Notes: generated from the letters alone by a model not told the origin. A stretch of DNA of 64,000 nucleotides from Spectribacter acetivorans (GCF_031846305.1 NZ_JAVRHY010000003.1:124001-188000), one strand, 5' to 3'; shown: positions 1 through 7,892, counted from the stretch's first letter. A program made the numbers and translations.

Positions 1-204
1 GAGGGCATGTATCCGGTTTCCATCGTGCTGGATGGCCAGGCACTCAATATCACGCTCAACAGCTATGACCACAAGCTGGAGTTCGGGCTGATCGCCTGCA
101 GCCGGACGCTGCCGAGCATGCAGCGGCTGCTGGATGACCTGGAGCAGGGTTTGGCCGAGCTGGAGGCGCTGGCCGGATCGGCGGGTGCCGGCGGTCGCAG
201 TTGA
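1..204 (+). CDS. Wax ester synthase/diacylglycerol acyltransferase (WS/DGAT), C-terminal fragment
   Basis: The reading frame is open from base 1 and ends in TGA at 202-204, so the gene starts outside the window. The visible 67 or so residues contain the segment YPVSIVLDGQALNITLNSY, which closely matches the C-terminal strand of bacterial WS/DGAT enzymes such as Acinetobacter AtfA, followed by the usual amphipathic helix. These enzymes esterify fatty alcohols or diacylglycerol with acyl-CoA to make storage wax esters or triacylglycerol at the inner membrane. The HHxxxDG catalytic motif lies in the N-terminal half and cannot be seen. The next gene is ilvH, an unrelated function, 68 bases downstream. 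Confidence 0.85.
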   Translation, partial: EGMYPVSIVLDGQALNITLNSYDHKLEFGLIACSRTLPSMQRLLDDLEQGLAELEALAGSAGAGGRS

Positions 205-272
205 TTTTCCCGGCACCTGGGATTACCGTGCGCGCTTGATTTTCGGGGGCCCGCGCGGTCGCGCGGCGTGAC

Positions 273-776
273 ATGCGGCCAATGCGGCACATCATCTCCA
301 TGCTCATGCAGAACGAGGCGGGCGCGCTGGTGCGCGTGGCCGGCATGTTTTCGCAGCGTGGCTTCAACATCGAATCCCTGAATGTCGCCCCCACCGAGGA
401 CGACACCGTATCGCGTCTGACGCTGGTGACCACCGGGTCGGACGACGTGGTCGATCAGATCAACCGTCAGTTGCTCAAACTGGTGGACGTGATCGACGTG
501 CTGGACATGACCGGCGGCGAGCATGTGGAAAGCGAGCTGGTGATGATGAAGGTGGCCGGCGACGATCGCCTGGCCGAACAGGCGCGCGCGGTAGGCGCCG
601 AGGTGCTGGATGCGCGCGACGGGCTGGTCACCCTGCGATTCGTCGGCGGCGAATCCGCGGTGCGGGATCTGATTGATTCAATGAGTGGCGTCGGGACGCT
701 GCGCGAGCTGGTGCGAAGTGGCGCCGTCGCCATCACGCCCGGCGATCTGGGACTTCGCTACGAGCAGGAGCAGTAA
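273..776 (+). CDS. ilvH: Acetolactate synthase small (regulatory) subunit
   Basis: This 167-residue protein has an N-terminal ACT domain (about residues 5-80, with NEAGAL and FSQRGFNIESL) and the C-terminal domain of IlvH/IlvN. It binds the catalytic subunit IlvB/IlvI and confers valine feedback inhibition on the first step of branched-chain amino acid synthesis. A second in-frame ATG at 285 gives MRHIIS, closer to the usual start; neither ATG has a clear ribosome site. A GC-rich palindrome (CCGCGCG at 251-257, CGCGCGG at 260-266) sits just upstream. The catalytic subunit gene is not upstream, where it normally lies; a WS/DGAT gene is there instead. ilvC follows after two bases. Confidence 0.95.
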   Translation: MRPMRHIISMLMQNEAGALVRVAGMFSQRGFNIESLNVAPTEDDTVSRLTLVTTGSDDVVDQINRQLLKLVDVIDVLDMTGGEHVESELVMMKVAGDDRLAEQARAVGAEVLDARDGLVTLRFVGGESAVRDLIDSMSGVGTLRELVRSGAVAITPGDLGLRYEQEQ

Positions 777-778
777 TC

Positions 779-1801
779 GTGAGCATGCAGGTTTATTACG
801 ACAAGGACGCCGATCTGGCGCTCATCCAGTCCAAGAAAGTGGCCATCATCGGCTATGGCTCGCAGGGCCATGCCCACGCCAACAATCTGAAGGATTCCGG
901 CGTAAGCGTTGTGGTGGGCCTGCGGGCCGGCTCGGGTTCCTGGCAGAAGGCCGAGAACGCCGGACTGGAAGTCGCCGAGATCGAAAGCGCAGTGGCCGCG
1001 GCCGATGTGGTGATGATCCTGGCGCCGGACGAACACCAGGTGTCGCTGTACCAGAACCAGATCGAGCCGAACCTGAAGGCAGGTGCGGCGATTGCCTTCG
1101 CCCACGGCTTCAACGTGCACTTCGAACTGATCGAGCCGCGCGCCGACACCGACGTGTTCATGGTCGCACCCAAGGGCCCCGGCCATCTGGTGCGTACCAC
1201 CTATGAAGCCGGCGGCGGCGTGCCCAGTCTGATCGCCATCCATCAGGATGCCTCCGGTAACGCCAAGAACATTGCCCTGTCCTACGCCGTGGCCAACGGC
1301 GGCGGCCGCGCCGGCATCATCGAGACCACCTTCCGGGACGAAACCGAAACCGACCTGTTCGGCGAGCAGGCGGTGCTTTGCGGCGGTATCACGGCGCTGA
1401 TCCAGGCCGGTTTCGAAACCCTGACCGAAGCCGGCTACGAGCCGGAGATGGCCTATTTCGAGTGCCTGCACGAGGTGAAGCTGATCGTGGACCTGATCTA
1501 CGAGGGCGGCATCGCCAACATGCGCTACTCGATCTCGAACACGGCCGAGTACGGTGATTTCACCCGCGGGCCGCGTATCGTCACCGAGGAAACCAAGGCC
1601 GAGATGCGCCGTATCCTGGCCGAGGTACAGGCCGGCAAGTTCGCCCGCGAGTTCATAGGCGAGAATCAGGCCGGTTTCCCCACCCTGAAGGCCGGACGCC
1701 GGCTGTCGCGCGAGCATCCCATCGAGCAGGTGGGCGAGAAGCTGCGCGCGATGATGCCGTGGATCAGCAAGAGCAAGATCGTGGACAAGTCGCGCAACTG
1801 A
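779..1801 (+). CDS. ilvC: Ketol-acid reductoisomerase (NADP+), class I
   Basis: The 340-residue product has the length of short, class I enzymes. It converts acetolactate or acetohydroxybutyrate to the dihydroxy acid using NADPH and Mg2+, the second step of valine, leucine and isoleucine synthesis. Visible motifs are the Rossmann loop GYGSQGHAHA, APKGPGH, and the Mg-binding stretch ETETDLFGEQ. The GTG start at 779 has AGGAG at 766-770 with an 8-base spacer; the ATG at 785 would give the commoner MQVYYDKDADL start but with a 14-base spacer. It is translationally linked to ilvH, whose stop is two bases upstream. Confidence 0.97.
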   Translation: MSMQVYYDKDADLALIQSKKVAIIGYGSQGHAHANNLKDSGVSVVVGLRAGSGSWQKAENAGLEVAEIESAVAAADVVMILAPDEHQVSLYQNQIEPNLKAGAAIAFAHGFNVHFELIEPRADTDVFMVAPKGPGHLVRTTYEAGGGVPSLIAIHQDASGNAKNIALSYAVANGGGRAGIIETTFRDETETDLFGEQAVLCGGITALIQAGFETLTEAGYEPEMAYFECLHEVKLIVDLIYEGGIANMRYSISNTAEYGDFTRGPRIVTEETKAEMRRILAEVQAGKFAREFIGENQAGFPTLKAGRRLSREHPIEQVGEKLRAMMPWISKSKIVDKSRN

Positions 1802-1852
1802 TCATCCCGGCGCGGCGTAGCCTCCACACCGTTCCCTGTTCCGGCGCAGTCC

Positions 1853-2491
1853 ATGCGGCGCACCCTGATGCAGATTGCCCGCGAGGGCTGGCCCATTCTG
1901 GTGCTGGTGGCGCTCGTCACCTTCGCTGTCGGTCACTTCTGGCACTGGTTGGCCGCATTGCCGCTGGTGGTGGTGGTGCTGGTATTGCTGGCGTTCTTCC
2001 ACGATCCGCGCCGGCGTATTCCCTCGGAGCCGCTGGCGGTGATCGCGCCGGTGGACGGGCGGGTGGTACACCGGCGCGAATGCTACGACCCGTTCCTTGA
2101 CCGCGAGGCCATTCGCGTATCCCTGGATGCGTCCCTGCTGGGCGCGTATCTGCTGCGCGCCCCGGTCGAGGGCACGGTGCTGGAACTGCCGGCAGCCGGC
2201 GAGGGGGTGTTCGACGGCACCGTGTCCTGGCTGCGCACCGATGAGGGCGACGACATCGTGATTGCCGCCTCGGGCTGGATGTTCGGTGGCCGGCCGTGCC
2301 AGGTCCGCTACGGCGACCGCCTCGGACAGGGCCGGATCTGCGGCGCGCGGCGGCTGGCGGGACGCGTGGATATCTTCCTGCCGGCCCACTCCCGGGTGGA
2401 AGTGGCGGTGGGCGATCGCGTGCATGCCGGATCGGACAAACTGGCCACCCTGGTGCGCAAGGCTCCGGTCGATCTGCCATCGATGTCATGA
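1853..2491 (+). CDS. Phosphatidylserine decarboxylase-family protein lacking the self-cleavage site
   Basis: This 212-residue protein has two N-terminal membrane segments (about 14-50), then FFHDPRRRIP and a PADGRV-like APVDGRVV, which are hallmarks of short PSD/archaetidylserine decarboxylases. Such enzymes cleave themselves at a Gly-Ser pair to form a pyruvoyl group and make phosphatidylethanolamine. At the corresponding place (normally FGSRVD) this protein reads LAGRVDIFLP, so the serine is absent. The HVNRAPV segment reads AYLLRAPV, so its histidine is also missing. The family assignment rests on overall pattern, and activity is doubtful. It is followed 16 bases later by pssA, so a phospholipid role or a regulatory role with PssA is plausible. 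Confidence 0.7.
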   Translation: MRRTLMQIAREGWPILVLVALVTFAVGHFWHWLAALPLVVVVLVLLAFFHDPRRRIPSEPLAVIAPVDGRVVHRRECYDPFLDREAIRVSLDASLLGAYLLRAPVEGTVLELPAAGEGVFDGTVSWLRTDEGDDIVIAASGWMFGGRPCQVRYGDRLGQGRICGARRLAGRVDIFLPAHSRVEVAVGDRVHAGSDKLATLVRKAPVDLPSMS

Positions 2492-2507
2492 TGGCGGGGT
2501 TTGAACC

Positions 2508-3305
2508 ATGTCCGGTTGGCGGACGGTGACCATGAACGAATCCGAAGACGCACAACAACGGCGACGGCGGCGGGGCATCTATCTGCTGCCCAATCTGTTC
2601 ACCACCGGCACGCTGTTCGCCGGCTTCTACGCCATCATCGCGGCCGGGCAGGAGCGATTCAGCGTGGCTGCCATCGCCATCTTTGCGGCGATGGTCACCG
2701 ACATGCTCGATGGCCGCGTGGCCCGGCTGACCCGCACCGAAAGCGACTTCGGCCTGCAGTACGACAGCCTGGCCGATCTGGTGGCGTTCGGTCTGGCCAC
2801 CGCGCTGGTGGCCTATTCCTACAGTCTGGCCAGCCTGGCCGATGCCAGCTTCGTCGGTGGCAAGCTGGGCTGGCTGGCGGCGTTCTTCTACACCGCGGCG
2901 GCCGCCCTGCGGCTGGCCCGCTTCAACATCCAGCGCGGCGGGGCCAACGACCGCAAGGTGTTTCTCGGCCTGCCCAGCCCGGCGGCCGCCGGGTTGCTGG
3001 TGGGGGCGGTGTGGGTCTGCCATGACCTCGGCCTGGCGGGTACCACGATGGTGGTGCCGGTATTCCTGGTAACCGTGATCGCCGGGGCGCTGATGGTGAG
3101 CAATATCCGGTTCCACAGCTTCAAGGACGTCAAGCTCTCCGAGCGGGTGCCGTTCTTCCATGTGCTGGCGGTGGTGCTCGGCTTCGTGCTGATCAGCCTC
3201 GATCCGCCCCGGGTGCTGTTCCTCGGGTTCCTGGTGTATGCCGGGTCAGGGCCGCTGATGTCGGTGATGCGGTGGCGGCGTCGTCGTCGCACCCAGCAGG
3301 CCTGA
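2508..3305 (+). CDS. pssA: CDP-diacylglycerol--serine O-phosphatidyltransferase
   Basis: This 265-residue integral membrane enzyme transfers phosphatidyl from CDP-diacylglycerol to serine, the committed step toward phosphatidylethanolamine. The CDP-alcohol phosphotransferase signature DGxxARx8GxxxDxxxD is present as DGRVARLTRTESDFGLQYDSLAD near residues 67-89, and about eight hydrophobic segments follow. It is the multi-spanning PssA type found in many proteobacteria and bacilli, not the E. coli peripheral enzyme. An alternative start at 2532 (MNESED) would remove eight residues. It follows the PSD-like gene, and a likely intrinsic terminator lies about 40 bases after its stop. Confidence 0.92.
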   Translation: MSGWRTVTMNESEDAQQRRRRRGIYLLPNLFTTGTLFAGFYAIIAAGQERFSVAAIAIFAAMVTDMLDGRVARLTRTESDFGLQYDSLADLVAFGLATALVAYSYSLASLADASFVGGKLGWLAAFFYTAAAALRLARFNIQRGGANDRKVFLGLPSPAAAGLLVGAVWVCHDLGLAGTTMVVPVFLVTVIAGALMVSNIRFHSFKDVKLSERVPFFHVLAVVLGFVLISLDPPRVLFLGFLVYAGSGPLMSVMRWRRRRRTQQA

Positions 3306-3316
3306 CCGGGGCCGGC

Positions 3317-3346
3317 TTGGCAGGGCTCCGATGCTTCGGTTATCCT
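3317..3346 (+). promoter_or_regulatory. Candidate sigma-70 promoter for the leuA leader
   Basis: TTGGCA (3317-3322, 5 of 6 consensus) and TATCCT (3341-3346, 4 of 6) are separated by 18 bases. Transcription would start near 3353 and produce a leader of roughly 230 bases before leuA. The -10 element overlaps the left arm of the proposed pssA terminator, which weakens the assignment. Confidence 0.3.
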
Positions 3347-3361
3347 GCTGGGCAGGTTTTT
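3344..3361 (+). terminator. Probable rho-independent terminator after pssA
   Basis: CCTGC (3344-3348) and GCAGG (3352-3356) form a short stem with a TGG loop, followed immediately by five T residues (3357-3361). The stem is only 5 bp, so termination may be partial. It lies 38 bases after the pssA stop, and leuA appears to start a new unit. Confidence 0.45.
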
Positions 3362-3374
3362 CGCATCCCGCAAC

Positions 3375-3482
3375 ATGGATTACCCCGCGCACAACGTGAT
3401 CGATACAGTCGCCGGCAATGGCCGCGGCTGTGTGCGCGTGTTTTCCGCGCTCGTTGTCCTGACCCGGCGACTTCTGCCGTAA
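3375..3482 (+). CDS. Candidate 35-residue leader peptide upstream of leuA
   Basis: ATG at 3375 to TAA at 3480-3482 encodes 35 residues ending in SALVVLTRRLLP. All four leucines lie in the last ten residues, with Leu-Leu-Pro just before the stop, an arrangement typical of leucine-sensing leader peptides. The last leucine codons (3471-3476) overlap the first arm of a perfect hairpin that spans the stop codon. No convincing ribosome site is visible upstream. The peptide is short and could occur by chance, but its position before a leucine biosynthesis gene makes a regulatory role worth considering. Confidence 0.4.
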   Translation: MDYPAHNVIDTVAGNGRGCVRVFSALVVLTRRLLP

Positions 3483-3568
3483 GGCAGATACTCCAGCACG
3501 GCCATGGCGGGGCCGATACCGCTACCGAGGCATACCGGGAAGACTGGCTGCCGGCATCAGCGGGCAGC
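3473..3568 (+). promoter_or_regulatory. leuA: Candidate attenuator: four mutually complementary segments before leuA
   Basis: Segment 1 TCTGCC (3473-3478) pairs with segment 2 GGCAGA (3483-3488) around a GTAA tetraloop. Segment 3 GCTGCC (3547-3552) pairs with segment 4 GGCAGC (3563-3568). Segment 2 can instead pair with segment 3 through GGCAG/CTGCC. A ribosome stalled on the Leu-Leu codons of the upstream small ORF would cover segment 1 and favour the 2:3 pairing. Helix 3:4 ends six bases before the leuA ribosome site CGGAG (3574-3578), and no T-run follows, so any control would act on translation or through Rho. Confidence 0.35.
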
Positions 3569-3585
3569 GACATCGGAGCGTTCCA

Positions 3586-5316
3586 ATGAGCGAGAATCAG
3601 ACCAGCGAAACGGCCGTTCATCCGGCCACCAAGTACCGACCGTTCCCCGCGGTGGGGTTGTCCGACCGTACCTGGCCGGGGGTCAGCCTCGATCAGCCGC
3701 CGGTGTGGTGCAGCGTGGACCTGCGCGACGGCAATCAGGCGCTGATCGAACCCATGGGCATGGCGCGCAAGCTGCGCATGTTCCAGGGGCTGATCGACAT
3801 CGGGTTCAAGGAAATCGAGATCGGTTTCCCCGCCGCGTCGCAGACGGATTACGATTTCTGCCGCAAGATCATCGAGGAAGGCCTGATTCCGGACGATGTC
3901 TCCGTACAGGTGCTGTGCCAGTGCCGCGATGAGCTGATCGAGCGCACCTTCGAGGCGCTGGTGGGCGCGCGGCGGGCCATCGTTCACATCTACAACTCCA
4001 CCTCGTCCGCCCAGCGCCGCATCGTCTTCGGCATGGACCAGGACGGCATCATCGACATCGCCCGGCGCGGGGCGCGGCGGGTGAAGACGCTGGCGGCGGC
4101 CTATCCGGACACCGAGTGGGTGTTCCAGTATTCGCCGGAGAGCTTTACCGGCACCGAGCTGGATTTTGCCGCCCGCATCAGCAACGAAGTGCTGGCGGTA
4201 TGGCAGCCGACGCCCGAGCACAAGGCCATCATCAACCTGCCGGCCACGGTGGAGATGGCCTCGCCCAACATCTATGCCGACCAGATCGAGTGGATGCATC
4301 GCCAGCTGACGCCGCGTGATTCGGTGATCCTGTCGCTGCATCCGCATAACGATCGCGGCTGCGCGGTGGCGGCGGCCGAACTGGGCCAGATGGCCGGGGC
4401 CGACCGGGTGGAAGGCACGCTGTTTGGCAACGGTGAACGTACCGGCAACGTGGATCTGGTCACCCTGGCGCTGAATCTGCATTCCCAGGGCGTGTCGCCG
4501 GGCCTGGATTTCACCCGCATCAACGACGTCGTGCGCATGGCGGAGTACTGCAATCAGCTGCCCGTGCATCCGCGACATCCGTATGCCGGGGAGCTGGTGT
4601 TCACCGCGTTCTCCGGATCGCATCAGGACGCCATCAACAAGGGCCTGAAGGACCGCAAGAATCATCCCGAGGGCGTGTGGGAAGTGCCCTACCTGCCCAT
4701 CGACCCGCGGGATCTGGGGCGCACCTACGAGGCGGTGATCCGGGTCAACTCGCAGTCCGGCAAGGGCGGCGTGTCCTATCTGCTGGAAACCGAGTACGGC
4801 CTGAGCCTGCCCCGGCGCATGCAGATCGAGTTCGCCAAGATAGTACAGCGCGAGGCGGATGACACCGGCCGCGAACTGACCGCGGCGGAAATCCTGCGCC
4901 TGTTCGAACAGAGCTATCTGGAAACCGGCGGGCCGCTGGCGTTTCGCGACTACTGGGCTTCCTCGCGCGGTGACGCCGGGGATCGCCACACGGTTGAGGC
5001 CGTGATTACCAACGAGGGCGTGGAGCAGCGTCTCAAGGGCGCGGGCAATGGTCCGATCGCGGCCTTCATCGACGGTCTGAACCAGAGCCTGGGCCTGAAT
5101 GTGGTGATCCACGATTACACCGAGCATGCGCGCGGCCACGGGGCCGAAGCCGACGCGGTGGCCTACGTCGAAGCCGGTATCGGCGATGGCAAGTCCACCT
5201 TCGGCTGCGCCATCGATGCGGACATCATTTCCGCCTCGCTGGAAGCCGCGGTATCGGCCATCAACCGCGCACTGGTGGATCACCAGCAGGTCGAGGGTCA
5301 GCGCCGCAGCGCCTGA
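3586..5316 (+). CDS. leuA: 2-Isopropylmalate synthase, long form
   Basis: The 576-residue enzyme condenses acetyl-CoA with 2-oxoisovalerate, the first committed step of leucine synthesis. It is the long LeuA type (about 560-600 residues, as in actinobacteria), not the E. coli-like 520-residue form. Visible are the metal site VDLRDGNQ near residue 47, LHPHNDRGCAVA, the GNGERTGNVDL stretch, and a C-terminal regulatory domain (about 440-576) for leucine feedback. The start is supported by CGGAG at 3574-3578, seven bases before ATG. It stands alone after a 280-base spacer that holds the candidate leader peptide and pairing segments. Confidence 0.95.
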   Translation: MSENQTSETAVHPATKYRPFPAVGLSDRTWPGVSLDQPPVWCSVDLRDGNQALIEPMGMARKLRMFQGLIDIGFKEIEIGFPAASQTDYDFCRKIIEEGLIPDDVSVQVLCQCRDELIERTFEALVGARRAIVHIYNSTSSAQRRIVFGMDQDGIIDIARRGARRVKTLAAAYPDTEWVFQYSPESFTGTELDFAARISNEVLAVWQPTPEHKAIINLPATVEMASPNIYADQIEWMHRQLTPRDSVILSLHPHNDRGCAVAAAELGQMAGADRVEGTLFGNGERTGNVDLVTLALNLHSQGVSPGLDFTRINDVVRMAEYCNQLPVHPRHPYAGELVFTAFSGSHQDAINKGLKDRKNHPEGVWEVPYLPIDPRDLGRTYEAVIRVNSQSGKGGVSYLLETEYGLSLPRRMQIEFAKIVQREADDTGRELTAAEILRLFEQSYLETGGPLAFRDYWASSRGDAGDRHTVEAVITNEGVEQRLKGAGNGPIAAFIDGLNQSLGLNVVIHDYTEHARGHGAEADAVAYVEAGIGDGKSTFGCAIDADIISASLEAAVSAINRALVDHQQVEGQRRSA

Positions 5317-5331
5317 TTTCGGCGGATGAAT

Positions 5332-5366
5332 CGAGTGTGAGGCCCGATCACCGGGCCTCACACTCG
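5332..5366 (+). terminator. Strong hairpin terminator after leuA
   Basis: CGAGTGTGAGGCCCG (5332-5346) and its exact complement (5352-5366) form a 15-bp perfect stem with an ATCAC loop, 15 bases after the leuA stop. No T-run follows, so it is an I-shaped hairpin that would mainly block or stabilise the transcript end. Confidence 0.7.
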
Positions 5367-5399
5367 CACCACTTCCGGCTGGCGCGCTAAGCTTGCGCC

Positions 5400-6152
5400 A
5401 TGGTCGCCGACGCTCGCCAAGCCCGCCTCGAGGAACTGGGCCTGACCCTCTGGGAACAGCGGGCCCGGTCCCATGCGCCGGCCAGCCTCGCGGAACCGCC
5501 ACCCACCGCACCCGACACCGCAGCGCCGGCCGAACCCGTCGAAGTGCCGTCGGCGGCCGAGTCGACGCCGCCGGCGCGGGAAACGTTGTCGGACGTGGCC
5601 GCGATGGACTGGGACGAACTGGCCGCGTACCTGGCCGGGTGTGACCATCGCGGCGCGAGCCGTCCGGTGTTCGGGGTCGGCGCCCGCGATGCTGACCTCA
5701 TGATCATCGGCGAGGCGCCCGGCGCCGAGGAGGATCGCCGCGGCGAGCCGTTCGTCGGGCGCGCCGGCAAGCTGCTGGACCGGATGCTTTTCGCCATCGG
5801 CCGCGATCGTGCGCGTAATACCTATATCGCCAACATCTGCAAGTTCCGGCCGCCCGATAACCGGGATCCGAAAGCCGAGGAAGTGGCGGCCGATCGTCCG
5901 GTTCTGGAACGCCAGATCGAGCTGCTCTCCCCGAAGCTGATCATGGCCGTGGGCCGGGTGGCCGCACAGACGCTGCTCGACACCCAGGCGCCGCTGGGCA
6001 GGCTGCGTGGCGAGGTGCACCGCTATCCCGGGCGCTCGATACCGTTGCTGGTGACCTACCATCCGGCCTATCTGCTGCGCTCGCCCCAGCAGAAGAGCCG
6101 CGCCTGGGAGGACCTGCGCGAGGCCATGCGGCTGCTGGATATCGCGTCATGA
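5400..6152 (+). CDS. Uracil-DNA glycosylase, family 4, without the usual Fe-S cysteines
   Basis: The 250-residue protein has a Pro/Ala-rich N-terminal linker (about 25-65) and then a family 4 UDG core: GEAPGAEEDRRGEPFVGRAG (about 103-122) and HPAYLLR (about 221-227). It removes uracil from DNA in base-excision repair. Family 4 enzymes normally carry a 4Fe-4S cluster held by four cysteines. Here the first pair is reduced to one (AGCDHRGAS), KCRPP reads CKFRPP, and the fourth position reads AADRPVLERQ with no cysteine. The cluster is therefore probably lost. The stop overlaps the rimI start by 4 bases, a common gammaproteobacterial pairing. Confidence 0.88.
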   Translation: MVADARQARLEELGLTLWEQRARSHAPASLAEPPPTAPDTAAPAEPVEVPSAAESTPPARETLSDVAAMDWDELAAYLAGCDHRGASRPVFGVGARDADLMIIGEAPGAEEDRRGEPFVGRAGKLLDRMLFAIGRDRARNTYIANICKFRPPDNRDPKAEEVAADRPVLERQIELLSPKLIMAVGRVAAQTLLDTQAPLGRLRGEVHRYPGRSIPLLVTYHPAYLLRSPQQKSRAWEDLREAMRLLDIAS

Positions 6153-6613
6153 GCGCGGAGCTGCGCAGCGTCTGCGACATCCGGCCGCTGACCATCGCGG
6201 ACCTGCCGGCGGTGCTGTCGATCGAGCGCGCCGCCTATGATTTCCCCTGGAGCGAGGGCATTTTCCGCGACTGCCTGCGGGTAGGCTATCGCGGCTTCGC
6301 GGCAACAGGCCCGGATGCTGAACTCAAGGGCTATGCGCTCCTGTCGGTCGCGGTGGGTGATGCGCATGTGCTCAATCTGTGCGTCAGCCCCCTTTGTCGC
6401 CGTCAGGGCGTGGCCACGCAGCTGCTGGAGCAGTTGGTCAGTCAGGCCCGCCGGCAGGGCGCGGACACGCTGCTGCTGGAAGTTCGCCCGTCCAATCGCG
6501 GGGCCGTGGCGCTGTACGATGCCAACGGTTTCAACGAAGTGGGCGTGCGCAGGCGCTATTATCCGGCCGCCCATGGTCGCGAGGATGCCCTGATTCTGGC
6601 CCGCGCGCTGTGA
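6149..6613 (+). CDS. rimI: Ribosomal protein S18-alanine N-acetyltransferase
   Basis: This 154-residue GNAT enzyme acetylates the N-terminal alanine of ribosomal protein S18. It shows the acetyl-CoA binding core LCVSPLCRRQGVATQLLEQL (about 75-94), VRPSNRGAVALYDANGF, and the YYPAAHGREDALIL ending typical of RimI. The ATGA overlap with the upstream uracil-DNA glycosylase gene indicates co-translation. Confidence 0.93.
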   Translation: MSAELRSVCDIRPLTIADLPAVLSIERAAYDFPWSEGIFRDCLRVGYRGFAATGPDAELKGYALLSVAVGDAHVLNLCVSPLCRRQGVATQLLEQLVSQARRQGADTLLLEVRPSNRGAVALYDANGFNEVGVRRRYYPAAHGREDALILARAL

Positions 6614-6635
6614 TTCGGCACCGGGCATTCCGATC

Positions 6636-7886
6636 ATGACCAACGACGTGCGGGCCCGCTGGTCCTGGGCACTCTACGACTGGGCCAATTCGGCCTTTGC
6701 CACCACCGTGGTGGCCGGCTTCTTCCCCATCTTCTACAAGCAGTACTGGAGCGGCCAGTTCGAGGCCACTACCAGCACCCTGCAGCTGGGCGTGGGCAGC
6801 GCCGTGGCCAGCGTGGTGGTGATGATCCTGGCGCCGCTGCTGGGCGCGCTGGCCGACCGCAACGGCGGCAAGAAGACGCTGCTGGCCGGATTCGCCGCGC
6901 TGGGCGTCGCGGCCACCGGTGCGCTGTTCTGGGTGGCCCAGGGCGAGTGGCTGCTGGCCATGACCCTGTTCGTGCTGGCGTCGATCGGCTTTTCCGCCAG
7001 CCTGGTGTTCTACGACGGGCTGATCGTCAACGTGGCCACCCCGGCCAGCATGGACCGGGTGTCGGCGCTGGGTTATGCCCTGGGCTATCTCGGCGGCGGC
7101 CTGCTGCTGGCGGTGAACGTGGCCATGACCCTGAAACCGGCCTGGTTCGGCCTGGCCGACAAGGCGGCGGCGGTGCAGTGGTCGTTCCTGTCGGTGGCGG
7201 TATGGTGGGCCGTTTTCTCCGTGCCGCTGCTGCGCTATGTGGGCGAGCCCCGGCCGACCCGGCGTCAGCCGCTGGGCGCGGCCGTGACCGGCGGCCTGCG
7301 CGAACTGCGCCAGACCCTGTCGCACATCCGGGCCGTCAAGGGCGCGGCGCTGTTCCTGCTGGCCTACTGGCTCTACATCGACGGCGTGCACACCATCATC
7401 CGCATGGCGGTGGACTTCGGCCTCAGCCTGGGTTTCGAGGCCAACAGCCTGATCGTGGCGCTGCTGCTGGTGCAGTTCGTGGGCTTTCCCGCCGCCATTG
7501 CCTTCGGCTGGCTGGGCGAGCGCTGGGGTACCCGGCGGGCCATCTACCTGGGGCTGGCGGTCTACGCCGGCGTTACCGCCTGGGGCTATTTCATGCAGAC
7601 GGTGGTCCAGTTCTACGTCATGGCGGCGGTGATCGGCCTGGTGCAGGGCGGGGTGCAGTCGCTGTCGCGATCCTATTTCGCGCGCCTGATTCCCGAGGGC
7701 AAGGCCGGCGAGTTCTTCGGCTTCTACAACATGCTGGGCAAGTTCGCGGCGGTGCTCGGGCCGCTGCTGGTGGGGGTGACCGCCGCCGCCACCGGTAGCG
7801 CGCGGCTGTCCATCCTGGCGGTGCTGATCCTGTTTGCCGCCGGCGCCTGGGTGCTCACGCGGGTGCCCGAGCCGGATACGCGCTGA
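6636..7886 (+). CDS. MFS transporter, UMF1/Atg22-like
   Basis: The 416-residue protein has about 12 hydrophobic segments and starts with the ALYDWANSAFATTVVAGFFP signature of the UMF1 family (related to the fungal vacuolar amino acid exporter Atg22). A loop LADRNGGKK matches the MFS A-motif. It is probably an inner-membrane exporter of amino acids or a similar small solute; the substrate cannot be read from the sequence. It lies 22 bases after rimI and converges on the Nudix gene with 6 bases between stops. Confidence 0.85.
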   Translation: MTNDVRARWSWALYDWANSAFATTVVAGFFPIFYKQYWSGQFEATTSTLQLGVGSAVASVVVMILAPLLGALADRNGGKKTLLAGFAALGVAATGALFWVAQGEWLLAMTLFVLASIGFSASLVFYDGLIVNVATPASMDRVSALGYALGYLGGGLLLAVNVAMTLKPAWFGLADKAAAVQWSFLSVAVWWAVFSVPLLRYVGEPRPTRRQPLGAAVTGGLRELRQTLSHIRAVKGAALFLLAYWLYIDGVHTIIRMAVDFGLSLGFEANSLIVALLLVQFVGFPAAIAFGWLGERWGTRRAIYLGLAVYAGVTAWGYFMQTVVQFYVMAAVIGLVQGGVQSLSRSYFARLIPEGKAGEFFGFYNMLGKFAAVLGPLLVGVTAAATGSARLSILAVLILFAAGAWVLTRVPEPDTR

Positions 7887-7892
7887 ACCGAT

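Noticed and set aside
3340..5511. 723-codon open frame on the minus strand opposite leuA
   Set aside because: It mirrors leuA, which has clear family motifs and a ribosome site. Long antisense frames are expected at this GC content, and the translation has no recognisable domain.
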